In this document: piece by piece, positions 1 through 8,756 of the stretch | Layout of the letters: the number at the start of each line of letters is the position of its first letter | Numbering within the stretch: position 1 is the first letter of the stretch | From: Sulfuritalea sp. | Lineage (GTDB): Bacteria; Pseudomonadota; Gammaproteobacteria; Burkholderiales; Rhodocyclaceae | Length of the DNA: 64,000 nucleotides | Direction of reading: 5' to 3' | NCBI GenBank assembly: GCA_030651305.1 | Contig: JAUSCI010000003.1 | Coordinates: forward strand, 1-64,000 | The notes under the pieces: model-generated | Told to the model about the DNA's origin: nothing | Databases searched by the model: none | What the model saw: the letters and a program-made list of their open reading frames with translations, nothing else | Translations under genes and position numbers: made by a program

Positions 1-582
1 CTGGGCAGCACCAACGGCACATTCGTCAATGGCCAGTCGGTCAAGAAGCACTTCCTGGTCAATGGCGACACCATAGAACTGGGCAAGTACCGCCTGAAAT
101 ATGTCAGCGAGGTTCCGCAGCAGACCTCAAGCGCGGATTTCGAGAAGACAATGATTCTGCGCCCCGGTGCGGCGAAAGCCCAGGCACCCGCGCCAACAGC
201 CGCAGCCCCGTCCTCCCCCTCCGCTGCTCCGGCGGCGGCTGTCCCGGCCCACCTGTCAACCTCTCCCGGCATGGCTCCACCGCCGCCTGCGGCAGCTCCG
301 GCAGCGGCTCCCGCGATGCCGCTGGGGGCGATCCAGATACTTTCGGGTGGCAATGCCGGCAAGGAGATGGAACTGACCAAGACGCTGACAACGCTGGGCA
401 AGCCTGGTGTCCAGGTGGCGGTCATTGCACGTCGCCCGCACGGCTACTTCATTACTCATGTAGAAGGCGCCAGTTTCCCGGTGGTCAATGGCAACGCGCT
501 GTCGACCCAGGCGCATCAACTGGGTGACCATGATGTGATCGAACTGGCGGGAGTCAAGATGGAATTCTTCATCAAGAGCTGA
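1..582 (+). CDS. FHA-domain protein, 3' part (start outside window)
   Basis: The frame is open from the first base, so only the C-terminal 193 residues are visible. Residues 2-11 read GSTNGTFVNG, the phosphothreonine-binding loop of an FHA domain, whose N-terminal half lies upstream. A proline/alanine-rich linker (about residues 50-105) follows. After it comes a second FHA-like segment (about 108-193) with VVNGNAL in place of the canonical loop, so this copy may not bind phosphopeptide. FHA proteins dock onto Thr-phosphorylated partners, so a Ser/Thr kinase or phosphatase may lie just upstream, but I cannot see it. The gene is first in a same-strand series, 31 bases ahead of a nucleotidyl cyclase. 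The FHA assignment is firm; its partner is unknown. Confidence 0.85.
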   Translation: MGSTNGTFVNGQSVKKHFLVNGDTIELGKYRLKYVSEVPQQTSSADFEKTMILRPGAAKAQAPAPTAAAPSSPSAAPAAAVPAHLSTSPGMAPPPPAAAPAAAPAMPLGAIQILSGGNAGKEMELTKTLTTLGKPGVQVAVIARRPHGYFITHVEGASFPVVNGNALSTQAHQLGDHDVIELAGVKMEFFIKS

Positions 583-613
583 AGCCGACAGTGATGCAAC
601 TTCAGGAGATGTC

Positions 614-2839
614 TTGAAACAGTATCTTCCCCGCTACGTACTCGGACTTCTGATTCTTCTGGTCTTGCTCGGCCATTCGGTGCGCTTTTACCAGATTCCG
701 TTCATCAATCACATGGACGCGCTGATTTATGACGTAAAAGTGCGGCTGACCATGCCGCAAGGTGTTGATCAGCGCGTGATAATTCTTGATATCGACGAAA
801 AGTCACTGGCCGAACAGGGTCGCTGGCCGTGGGGCCGCGACAAGCTGGCCACCTTGATGACGAAATTGTTTGATCAGTACGGACTCAAGCTGGTCGGCTT
901 CGACGTGGTTTTCGCCGAGCCCGACGAGAGTTCAGGTCTCCAGTCACTGGAGTCGCTGGCAAAGAAGGAGTTGAAGGATGTAGCCGGCTTTCAGTCGACG
1001 TTGCGCGAATTGCGTCCACAGCTTGACCACGATGCACGCTTCGCCGCATCGTTGAAGAATCATCCCGTGATTCTTGGTTATTACTTTTCCAGCAAGGAAG
1101 GCGGCGTAAGTTCCGGTGCCGCTCCGGAGCCTGTATTCCCGGCGGGTACCTTCAGTGGCCGCCGCATAGCGTTTACGCAGTGGGTCAGCCATGGCGGCAA
1201 TTTGCCCCAATTCCAGAAGGCGGCTGCTGGCGCGGGACACTTCAATCCACTGGTGGACCTGGATGGCACCTCGCGGCGAGTGCCTCTGCTGGTCGAGTAC
1301 AAGGGACAGTACTACGAGTCGCTGTCCCTGGCGATGGTGCGCAATCTGCTTGGTAATCCGCCGATTACTCCCGGCTATCCGGGAAATTCGCCGGCGTCTT
1401 ATGCAGCCATGGAGTGGCTGGATCTGAAAACCGATGGCGGCGGCACAATGCGCATTCCTGTAGACGAGAATGCGGCGACGCTGATCCCGTATCGTGGTTA
1501 CGAAAGAAGTTTTGCCTATATATCGATTACCGATGTCCTCAACGATCGGGTGCCCAAGGAAAAGCTCGCCGGCAAGGTGGCTGTGGTCGGCACCACGGCG
1601 CCTGGCCTCATGGACTTGCGGGCCACGCCGGTGGGAGCGGCCTACCCGGGGGTCGAGATTCACGCCAATCTTATTGCGGGCATGCTCGATGGGGTGATCA
1701 AACACCGGCCACCCTACATTCTCGGCGCCGACTTGCTGTTGGTGCTGATCGCCGGTGCGGTGATGGCCTTCCTGTTGCCGATGCTGTCGCCATTGCGCGC
1801 GACCCTGGTTGGCCTCATCGTCATGCTGTTGCTGCTGGTCGTGAATTTCAGCTTCTGGCATGTCTCCAATGTCGTTCTGCCGCTGGCCAACGGCATGATC
1901 GCGGTTGTGCTCCTGTTTGCGATGAACATGTCCTGGGGTTACTTTGTCGAGTCGCGAACCAAGCGCCAGTTGACCGGGTTGTTCGGTCAATATGTGCCGC
2001 CGGAACTGGTTGAGGAAATGAGCCGCGATCCCGAGAACTACAGCATGGCGGGACGCAAGGCCGAACTCACCGTGCTGTTTTCGGATATACGCGGATTCAC
2101 GACGATTTCGGAGGGGCTGGAACCGAACGAGTTGGCGAGCCTGATGAACGAGTATCTCGGTGCCATGACGCTGGTTGTTCGCAAGCATCGCGGTACCCTC
2201 GACAAATACATCGGCGATGCCATCATGGCCTTCTGGGGTGCGCCGGTCGACGATCCGGAGCATGCCAGGAATGCTATCCTTACCGGACTGGAAATGCATG
2301 TCGCGCTGAAAGAACTGAACAAGGGCCTGATGGCGCGAGGTTCGCCCGAGCTCAAGATCGGCGTCGGCGTGAATACCGGCCCGATGACCGTCGGCGACAT
2401 GGGATCGCCGGTGCGCCAGTCCTACACGGTAATGGGCGATGCCGTCAATCTCGGTTCGCGACTTGAGGGCATCACCAAGCAGTACGGCGTCGGATTCATC
2501 GCAGGTGAGAGCACGCGCGAACTGGTGAAGAAGGAATTCGTTTTCCGGGAACTGGATCGCGTTCGCGTCAAGGGCAAGGACGAGCCGGTGGGGATCTACG
2601 AGCCGCTTGGGCTGGAAGGTGAAGTGGCGAAACCCGCGCTGGATGAACTGAAGCTCTGGAACCAGGCCCTGCGTGCTTATCGGGCCCAGGATTGGGATCA
2701 GGCAGAGGTGGCTTTGCTCAATCTGTCCAGATCCTCACCACACAAACTTTACGAGGTATACACGGCGCGCGTCGAGCATTATCGGAAGGAATCCCCCGGC
2801 CCGGACTGGGACGGCGCATGGACGTTCGACACGAAGTGA
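614..2839 (+). CDS. CHASE2-domain class III adenylate/guanylate cyclase
   Basis: This 741-aa membrane protein should make cAMP (or cGMP) in response to an extracytoplasmic signal. An N-terminal membrane helix (about residues 5-25) leads into a CHASE2 sensor domain (about 30-370) with the typical RWPWGR stretch. Three membrane helices follow (about 370-445), then a class III cyclase domain (about 480-660). Its two metal-binding aspartates are visible in FSDIRGFT (about residue 490) and in the DKYIGDAIMAFWGAP segment (about 534). The start is TTG with CAGGAG seven bases upstream; no better ATG lies nearby. A phosphodiesterase-like gene begins 7 bases after the stop and a cyclic-nucleotide-binding protein follows, which supports a cAMP circuit. 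Nucleotide specificity was not resolved. Confidence 0.93.
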   Translation: MKQYLPRYVLGLLILLVLLGHSVRFYQIPFINHMDALIYDVKVRLTMPQGVDQRVIILDIDEKSLAEQGRWPWGRDKLATLMTKLFDQYGLKLVGFDVVFAEPDESSGLQSLESLAKKELKDVAGFQSTLRELRPQLDHDARFAASLKNHPVILGYYFSSKEGGVSSGAAPEPVFPAGTFSGRRIAFTQWVSHGGNLPQFQKAAAGAGHFNPLVDLDGTSRRVPLLVEYKGQYYESLSLAMVRNLLGNPPITPGYPGNSPASYAAMEWLDLKTDGGGTMRIPVDENAATLIPYRGYERSFAYISITDVLNDRVPKEKLAGKVAVVGTTAPGLMDLRATPVGAAYPGVEIHANLIAGMLDGVIKHRPPYILGADLLLVLIAGAVMAFLLPMLSPLRATLVGLIVMLLLLVVNFSFWHVSNVVLPLANGMIAVVLLFAMNMSWGYFVESRTKRQLTGLFGQYVPPELVEEMSRDPENYSMAGRKAELTVLFSDIRGFTTISEGLEPNELASLMNEYLGAMTLVVRKHRGTLDKYIGDAIMAFWGAPVDDPEHARNAILTGLEMHVALKELNKGLMARGSPELKIGVGVNTGPMTVGDMGSPVRQSYTVMGDAVNLGSRLEGITKQYGVGFIAGESTRELVKKEFVFRELDRVRVKGKDEPVGIYEPLGLEGEVAKPALDELKLWNQALRAYRAQDWDQAEVALLNLSRSSPHKLYEVYTARVEHYRKESPGPDWDGAWTFDTK

Positions 2840-2846
2840 CCAGACA

Positions 2847-3617
2847 ATGAAGGTACGTATTCTCGGTTGTAGCGGTGGAATCGGTGGGCGGCATCTGCGT
2901 ACCACTTCGCTTCTGGTCGACAACGACATTTTGATCGACGCCGGAACAGGTGTCGGAGATCTGGCGATAGCCGAGCTTGCCCAGATTGATCACGTCTTCA
3001 TCACCCATTCGCATCTGGACCATCTGGCCTGCCTGCCGTTCATGGTTGACACGGTTGGCGACATGCGCATGCGCCCACTGATAGTGCATGCAACCGAGGC
3101 GACCCTCGAAATCATACGTTCGCATGTTTTCAACTGGGCCATCTGGCCAGATTTCAGCCAGATACCGACGGTGGAAAAGCCCTTCATGCGGTTTTCGCCG
3201 ATACGCGTGGGTGAGGCAGTGGATCTTGATGGCCGCAAGGTAATGCCGCTGCCGGCGAATCACACGGTCCCCGCGGTCGGCTATCAGCTTGATTCCGGGC
3301 GTGCCAGTCTGGTTTTTACCGGCGATACCGGACCCTGTCCCGAATTGTGGAAGCAGGTCAACCAGATTCGCAATCTGCGTTACCTGATCATCGAATGCGC
3401 CTTCTCTGACCGGGAAAAGTGGCTGGCCGTGGCGTCCCTGCATTTGTGCCCGAGCATGCTTCTGGAAGAACTGGCCAATCTGCAGCGGGATGCCGAGATC
3501 TTCATCACCCATCTGAAACCGGGGCAAATCGAATTGACCATGCAGGAGATCGAAGACCGCATTGGCAGTGAGTTCCGCCCCGGCATGCTGCAGAACAATC
3601 AGCTGTTCGAAATCTGA
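2847..3617 (+). CDS. metallo-beta-lactamase-fold hydrolase, likely class II-type cyclic nucleotide phosphodiesterase
   Basis: A 256-aa cytoplasmic protein with the metallo-beta-lactamase zinc motif THSHLDH at about residues 52-58 and further metal-ligand candidates in LPANHTV and FTGDTGP. The layout (short N-terminal strand, HxHxDH, a late GDTGP) resembles class II 3',5'-cyclic-nucleotide phosphodiesterases and RNase Z-like enzymes. Its position between a cyclase and a cyclic-nucleotide-binding protein favours the phosphodiesterase role; that is inference from context. The ATG at 2847 was chosen because it sits 7 bases after the cyclase stop and opens directly on the conserved MKVRILGCSGG strand. 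The open frame continues upstream, but only inside the cyclase gene. Confidence 0.85.
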   Translation: MKVRILGCSGGIGGRHLRTTSLLVDNDILIDAGTGVGDLAIAELAQIDHVFITHSHLDHLACLPFMVDTVGDMRMRPLIVHATEATLEIIRSHVFNWAIWPDFSQIPTVEKPFMRFSPIRVGEAVDLDGRKVMPLPANHTVPAVGYQLDSGRASLVFTGDTGPCPELWKQVNQIRNLRYLIIECAFSDREKWLAVASLHLCPSMLLEELANLQRDAEIFITHLKPGQIELTMQEIEDRIGSEFRPGMLQNNQLFEI

Positions 3618-3619
3618 TC

Positions 3620-4687
3620 ATGGCCGAACCGGTGAGCATCGACCTGCTGGCCCGCCTGCAACCTCTGATGTCGATGAGCAGCGAAGGCCTGCGTGAATTG
3701 CTGCCGCTGTGCCGCATGCATGCCTTCCCGCGCGCTTCCGATCCGTTTGACGGCACCAACTGGACTGGTCAGGTGGTCTACCTGATGCGCGGGCAGCTCT
3801 TGGTGACTGTTGCGGACGGCGCTTCGCGCGTCCTGGTCGGGGGTCACGATCTTGCTGCCGCGCCCGTGGCGCGGGGCGGGAAAACACCGCTGAAGAGCAA
3901 GGCCATCACTGACATCGAACTCCTCAGCCTGGAGGAGGATTCTCTGGATATCGTGGTGACCTGGAACCAGCTCGCCAACCCCGGCGAGAGTGCGCCGGGC
4001 AGCGCGGATCAAACCGACTGGCGGATGATGTCGGGCATGTTCGCCCTGGACAATCTTACTATCGGCGCGTTTGCCTCCCTGCCCCCGGCCAATATTCAGA
4101 CACTGCTGGACAAGTTCAAGCGCGTATCCGCCAAGCGCGGCCAAGTCATAATCAAGCAGGGCGACCCCGGCGATTACTACTATCTGCTCGAAAGCGGACG
4201 CTGCAAGGTTTCCCGGCTGGTTGCCGGCTCTCCCGTGCAGTTGGCGGAACTCAAGGAGGGCAATGCTTTTGGCGAAGAGGCCCTGGTGGCCGAAACGGTT
4301 CGCAATGCAACCGTGACGATGACTACGGACGGCATGCTGCTGCGCTTGTCCAAAAAGGATTTCGACCAGTTGCTGCTGGCGCCGCTGTTGCTGAAAGTGA
4401 CACGCGACGAGGCGGCGCAACGGGTTGCCGCCGGGGCGAAATGGATCGACGTGCGTTTTCCCGCGGAGTATCAGAGTGACGGCTACCCTGGGGCCATCAA
4501 CATTCCGCTCAACGACATTCGCCAGGCTTCGGCGGCGCTTGATGCAACGAAGGAATACATTGTCTATTGCCAGACGGGACGTCGCAGTTCCGCCGCCGCA
4601 TTTCTGCTTTCCCAGCGCGGATTTCATGCAGCCCTGCTCGACGGCGGCATGAGGGCGGGCGCTGGTGTCATGGAGTCAGTCGAATGA
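3620..4687 (+). CDS. cyclic nucleotide-binding / rhodanese fusion protein
   Basis: A 355-aa soluble protein starting 2 bases after the phosphodiesterase stop. A first, degenerate cNMP-binding-like fold (about residues 10-110) is followed by a better one (about 145-255) with the phosphate-cassette-like FGEEALVAETVRNATV. A rhodanese domain (about 260-350) ends the protein, with the active-site loop CQTGRRS, so the sulfur-accepting cysteine (about residue 317) is intact. Rhodaneses carry sulfane sulfur as a cysteine persulfide. Coupling this to cNMP sensing suggests ligand-gated sulfur transfer or a redox/sulfur sensor. There is no DNA-binding helix-turn-helix, so it is not a CRP-type regulator. 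The stop overlaps the next start by 4 bases (ATGA), implying translational coupling. Confidence 0.88.
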   Translation: MAEPVSIDLLARLQPLMSMSSEGLRELLPLCRMHAFPRASDPFDGTNWTGQVVYLMRGQLLVTVADGASRVLVGGHDLAAAPVARGGKTPLKSKAITDIELLSLEEDSLDIVVTWNQLANPGESAPGSADQTDWRMMSGMFALDNLTIGAFASLPPANIQTLLDKFKRVSAKRGQVIIKQGDPGDYYYLLESGRCKVSRLVAGSPVQLAELKEGNAFGEEALVAETVRNATVTMTTDGMLLRLSKKDFDQLLLAPLLLKVTRDEAAQRVAAGAKWIDVRFPAEYQSDGYPGAINIPLNDIRQASAALDATKEYIVYCQTGRRSSAAAFLLSQRGFHAALLDGGMRAGAGVMESVE

Positions 4688-7062
4688 GTGCCGTTCCTGC
4701 CGCACCTGCAGAGGCCGCTGCATCGGATGTAGACAGCCGCCTTGCCTTCTTCAAGAACCTTCAGGTTGTCACCAACAAGGTTCACGCCACCGCCAACATC
4801 GACGAAATCATGTTGGAGTTGTCCGGCGAAATAATGAGCTTGTTCAATGCCGATCGCTTGACCATTTATGCCGTAGGCGAAGACAAGGCTTCCATCGTTT
4901 CGAAGATCAAGGCGGGTCTGAATTCTTTCAAGGATCTGCGTCTTCCGATCGCCGACCAGAGTATCGCCGGCCATGTGGCACTGGCCAAGAAGACCGTGAA
5001 TATTCGTGACGTATACGACGATGCCGAGCTCAAGGCGATCAATCCTTCGCTGCGCTTCCTGCAGGAAGTCGATAAGCGGACGGGCTATCGCACCAAACAG
5101 ATGCTGGTCGCGCCGATCGTCGATGCCCAGAGCAGCGAGTTGCTCGGCGTGGTCCAGATCATCAACAACAAGGCCGGCGTACCTTTTGCAGCAGTGGCCC
5201 AGGAAGGCGTCAAGGGCTTATGCGAGACCCTGGCAATTGCCTTCAACCAGCGCAACAAGCCGGCACAGGCCGTCAAGACGAAGTACGACTACCTGGTGTC
5301 CGACGCCGTTATTTCGGCGCAGGAACTGGAACTGGCGCAGCGCACTGCGCGGCGGAAGAATCTCGACATCGAAGAGGTGCTGGTCAACGAATTTCAGGTC
5401 AAGCATGCGGCGCTGGGCGTTGCCCTCGGCAAGTTCTTCAATGTGCCTTACGAACCGTTCAGGTCCGACCGCATCAAGCCCGCGGATCTTCTGAAGAACC
5501 TCAAGCGGGATTTTCTGGAGCAGGCCAAATGGGCTCCCGTGGAGGAGGGGCCTGAGGGCGTGATGGTGGTCTGCATGGACCCCGAGCAAGTCAAGGGCTC
5601 GCGTGTTGTCAACAACGTCTTCCCGCGGGCCAAGGTCGTCTATCGGGTGACCACCAACCATGAATTCGTGCAGACGGTCGATCAGTTGTTCGGCGCATCC
5701 GCTATTCCGGGCTATACCGATGACAGCTCCGTTGGCGATCTGCTGTCGACCCTCGATGAGGGCGAGTCGGACGGCGAAGGCGGTGCCGGCGACGATGTCT
5801 CTGCAGCCGCGGACAATGAACTGGTCAAGCTGGTCAACAAGATCATTGTCGATGCCTATCAGCAGGGCGTTTCGGACATCCACATCGAGCCGGGCCTGGG
5901 CAAGGACAAGGTGCTGATCCGCTTCCGCCGGGATGGCTCGCTGCAAAAGTACATCGAGGTGCCGGCCAGCTATCGCAACGCCATGGTGGCCCGCCTCAAG
6001 ATCATGTGCGATCTGGATATTGCCGAGCGGCGCAAGCCGCAGGACGGCAAGATCAAGTTCAAGAAATATGGCCCGCTGGATATCGAACTGCGGGTAGCGA
6101 CGATTCCCACCAGTGGCGGTGTCGAAGACGTCGTCATGCGTATCCTTGCCGGCGGCGAGCCGATCCCGCTGGACAAGCTGGGCGTGCTGCCGACCAACCT
6201 GACCAAGCTCAAGGCCACCATCGCCAAGCCCTATGGCCTGTTCCTCGTCTGTGGCCCGACCGGGTCCGGCAAGACCACGCCCCTGCACTCGGTGCTCGGT
6301 TACCTCAACACCGTGGAGACCAAGATCTGGACGGCAGAGGATCCCGTGGAAATTACCCAGAAGGGTTTGCGCCAGGTTCAGGTCAACAAGAAGGTGATGG
6401 ATTTTCCAGTAGTGATGAAGGCTTTCCTCCGGGCCGACCCGGACATCATCATGGTGGGCGAAATGCGCGATGCCGAAACCACCGGTATCGGCATCGAAGC
6501 CTCGCTGACCGGCCACCTGGTGTTCGCCACGCTGCATACCAACAGCGCGCCGGAGTCGATCATCCGGCTGCTCGATATGGGCATGGACCCCTTCAACTTT
6601 TCCGATGCCCTGCTCGGGATTCTTGCCCAGCGTCTGGCCAAGCGGCTGTGCAAGTGCAAGGAGGCCTACACGCCCGACGCCGAGGAAGTCCGGCTGTTCA
6701 TGAAAGAATATTGCAGCGAGCTGGAGAGCACCGAGTATTTCCTGAAAGACATGAAGGCGGCCTACGCCGCGACGGAAGCGCGCCTGATCAAGGACTACGG
6801 CAAGGATGGCCATCTGGTGTTCACCCGGGCCAAGGGTTGCCCCACCTGTGGCGACACCGGCTACAAGGGGCGTGTCGGCTTGCATGAGTTGATGATCGGC
6901 ACCGAGCCGCTGAAGAAGCTGATTCAGGAACATGCCCGCGTCGTGCAGTTGTTCGCCCAGGCGCTGGCGGATGGCATGCTGACCCTGAAAATGGATGGTC
7001 TCGAAAAGGCCTTGCAAGGCGTGACCGACCTCAAGCAGGTACGGGCTGTCTGCATCAAGTAG
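4684..7062 (+). CDS. GAF-domain GspE/PilB-type secretion or pilus ATPase
   Basis: A 792-aa AAA-type motor ATPase of the type II secretion/type IV pilus family with an unusual N-terminal GAF domain (about residues 25-195). A GspE N-terminal (MshEN-like) domain lies at about 200-340 and the hexameric ATPase at about 370-790. Walker A is GPTGSGKTTP (about 524-533), Walker B is in PDIIMVGEMRD, and the His box is HLVFATLHTN. A zinc-binding tetracysteine element is formed by CKCKEAY (about 656) and CPTCGDTGYKGR (about 719). The ATG at 4684 overlaps the upstream stop; the frame extends further upstream only inside the previous gene. No inner-membrane platform protein or secretin is adjacent, so whether it powers the short pilins at 9.7-10.5 kb is open. 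Confidence 0.92.
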   Translation: MSAVPAAPAEAAASDVDSRLAFFKNLQVVTNKVHATANIDEIMLELSGEIMSLFNADRLTIYAVGEDKASIVSKIKAGLNSFKDLRLPIADQSIAGHVALAKKTVNIRDVYDDAELKAINPSLRFLQEVDKRTGYRTKQMLVAPIVDAQSSELLGVVQIINNKAGVPFAAVAQEGVKGLCETLAIAFNQRNKPAQAVKTKYDYLVSDAVISAQELELAQRTARRKNLDIEEVLVNEFQVKHAALGVALGKFFNVPYEPFRSDRIKPADLLKNLKRDFLEQAKWAPVEEGPEGVMVVCMDPEQVKGSRVVNNVFPRAKVVYRVTTNHEFVQTVDQLFGASAIPGYTDDSSVGDLLSTLDEGESDGEGGAGDDVSAAADNELVKLVNKIIVDAYQQGVSDIHIEPGLGKDKVLIRFRRDGSLQKYIEVPASYRNAMVARLKIMCDLDIAERRKPQDGKIKFKKYGPLDIELRVATIPTSGGVEDVVMRILAGGEPIPLDKLGVLPTNLTKLKATIAKPYGLFLVCGPTGSGKTTPLHSVLGYLNTVETKIWTAEDPVEITQKGLRQVQVNKKVMDFPVVMKAFLRADPDIIMVGEMRDAETTGIGIEASLTGHLVFATLHTNSAPESIIRLLDMGMDPFNFSDALLGILAQRLAKRLCKCKEAYTPDAEEVRLFMKEYCSELESTEYFLKDMKAAYAATEARLIKDYGKDGHLVFTRAKGCPTCGDTGYKGRVGLHELMIGTEPLKKLIQEHARVVQLFAQALADGMLTLKMDGLEKALQGVTDLKQVRAVCIK

Positions 7063-7071
7063 GCCATCGGC

Positions 7072-8694
7072 GTGGATAGCTCCAGCAATCTGTTTCGCCG
7101 TCTCGAACAGCTGAATGCGATTGGTGTCGCGCTCTCCAAGGAGCGCGACATCGAACGGCTGCTCGAAACCATCCTTGTCGCGGCCAAGACGATTACCCAT
7201 GCCGACGGTGGAACGCTGTACCGCATGACGGAGGACGGTCAGGCGCTGCGCTTCGAGATTCTGCGCACCGATTCGCTGCACATCGCGATGGGCGGCACCA
7301 CCGGCAATGTCATCAGCTTCCCGAATTTGCCGCTGACCAACGACCAGGGCCAGCCCAACGATTCGCTGGTGGCCGCCTATGCCGCGATTCACGACAAGAC
7401 GGTCAATATCGCCGACGCCTATACCGAGGCGGGCTTTGACTTTTCCGGCACGCGGAGTTTCGACGAGCGTACCGGCTATCGCTCGCAGTCCTTCCTGACG
7501 GTGCCGATGAAGAACCATGAAGGCGAAATCATCGGCGTGTTGCAGCTTATCAATGCGCAGGATCCGCTGACGCATCAGGTCAATCCGTTTTCGTCGGCCG
7601 ACCAAAGTCTCGCGGAATCGCTTGCCTCGCAGGCCGCCATCGCCCTGACCAACCGCTTGCTGATCACCCAGCTCGAAGAACTTTTCGAGTCCTTCATCAA
7701 TCTGATCAACCTGGCAATCGACGAGAAGTCGCCCTATACAGGAGGCCACTGCCAGCGCGTGCCGGCCTTGACCATGATGCTGGCCGAGGGGGTTGACGCG
7801 ACGCAGGAAGGACCGCTGGCTTCATTCAAGATGGATGAGCGCGATCGCTACGAACTCAAGATCGCCGGCCTCCTGCACGATTGCGGCAAGGTCACCACGC
7901 CGGTTCACGTTGTTGACAAGGCGACCAAGCTGCAAACGCTCTTTGATCGCATACAACTGATCGATACCCGCTTTGAAGTACTCAAACGCGATGCCGAGAT
8001 TCATGCGCTTAACAAGCAGCTTGCGCTGCGCGACGAAGTGGACGCCAAGGCGGACGCGGCGATCTGGCAGGAATACCATGAAGAAGTCCGCGTGCTGGAC
8101 GAGGACCGCGAGTTCCTGCGCAGGACCAATGTCGGCGGCGAGGCCATGAAAGATCCCGATCTGCAGCGCGTGCGCGACATCGGCAGCCAGCGCAAGTGGC
8201 GCAATGTCGATGCCGTCGAAACCGAGTTCCTCACCGCCGACGAGGTGGTCAATCTGACCATCCGCGCCGGCACGCTGACACTCAAGGAACGCGACATCAT
8301 CAATCACCACATCGTCGCCACCATTAAAATGCTGGAGCAATTGCCGTGGCCGAAGCACCTGACCAGGGTGGCTGAATACGCCGGCGGTCATCACGAACGC
8401 ATGGACGGCAAGGGCTACCCCAAGGGCCTCACCCGCGAGCAGATGTCCCTGCAGGCAAGGATGATGGGCATCGCCGACATCTTCGAAGCGTTGACCGCCC
8501 GCGACCGCCCCTACAAGCAGGGCATGAAGCTGTCGCAGGCCATGGGCATCATGGCCAATTTCAGGAAAAACGGCCACATCGATCCCGACCTGTTCGATGT
8601 TTTTGTGAAGCAGGGCGTTTATCGGCGTTACGCCAAACAGTTTCTTGATCCGGCGCAGATTGACGAGGTGGATGAGGCGGTCCTCACGGGATAG
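7072..8694 (+). CDS. GAF and HD-GYP domain c-di-GMP phosphodiesterase
   Basis: A 540-aa cytoplasmic protein with an N-terminal GAF sensor (about residues 10-200) and a C-terminal HD-GYP domain (about 215-520). The HD pair is in LLHDCGK (about 268) and the family-defining stretch is HHERMDGKGYPKGL (about 440-453), so it should hydrolyse c-di-GMP. About 130 residues rich in charged amino acids separate the HD pair from the GYP motif, longer than in minimal HD-GYP domains. GTG at 7072 is used as the start, 9 bases after the ATPase stop. It is the last gene of the signalling operon and ends ahead of a strong terminator. Placing a c-di-GMP hydrolase beside a pilus-type ATPase fits motility or surface control. 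Confidence 0.93.
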   Translation: MDSSSNLFRRLEQLNAIGVALSKERDIERLLETILVAAKTITHADGGTLYRMTEDGQALRFEILRTDSLHIAMGGTTGNVISFPNLPLTNDQGQPNDSLVAAYAAIHDKTVNIADAYTEAGFDFSGTRSFDERTGYRSQSFLTVPMKNHEGEIIGVLQLINAQDPLTHQVNPFSSADQSLAESLASQAAIALTNRLLITQLEELFESFINLINLAIDEKSPYTGGHCQRVPALTMMLAEGVDATQEGPLASFKMDERDRYELKIAGLLHDCGKVTTPVHVVDKATKLQTLFDRIQLIDTRFEVLKRDAEIHALNKQLALRDEVDAKADAAIWQEYHEEVRVLDEDREFLRRTNVGGEAMKDPDLQRVRDIGSQRKWRNVDAVETEFLTADEVVNLTIRAGTLTLKERDIINHHIVATIKMLEQLPWPKHLTRVAEYAGGHHERMDGKGYPKGLTREQMSLQARMMGIADIFEALTARDRPYKQGMKLSQAMGIMANFRKNGHIDPDLFDVFVKQGVYRRYAKQFLDPAQIDEVDEAVLTG

Positions 8695-8715
8695 TTCCGT
8701 TTTGCGGCGTATTTC

Positions 8716-8750
8716 AATGAAGATTCGGCGGGACGCGCCGAATTTTCATT
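8716..8750. terminator. bidirectional hairpin terminator
   Basis: A 15-bp stem with one G-T wobble (8716-8730 pairing with 8736-8750) around the loop GGACG, core ATTCGGCG/CGCCGAAT, with A and T runs on the two flanks. It lies between the convergent HD-GYP gene (+) and the PIN toxin gene (-) and can serve both. Confidence 0.8.
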
Positions 8751-8756
8751 CATGAA

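Noticed and set aside
944-2299. A 451-codon open frame on the - strand
   Set aside because: Antisense to the CHASE2 cyclase; glutamine- and histidine-rich and without domain features.
5218-7749. An 843-codon open frame on the - strand
   Set aside because: It lies opposite the GspE/PilB-type ATPase and HD-GYP genes, has a His/Gly/Arg-rich composition and no recognisable domain. Long antisense frames are expected in G+C-rich DNA.
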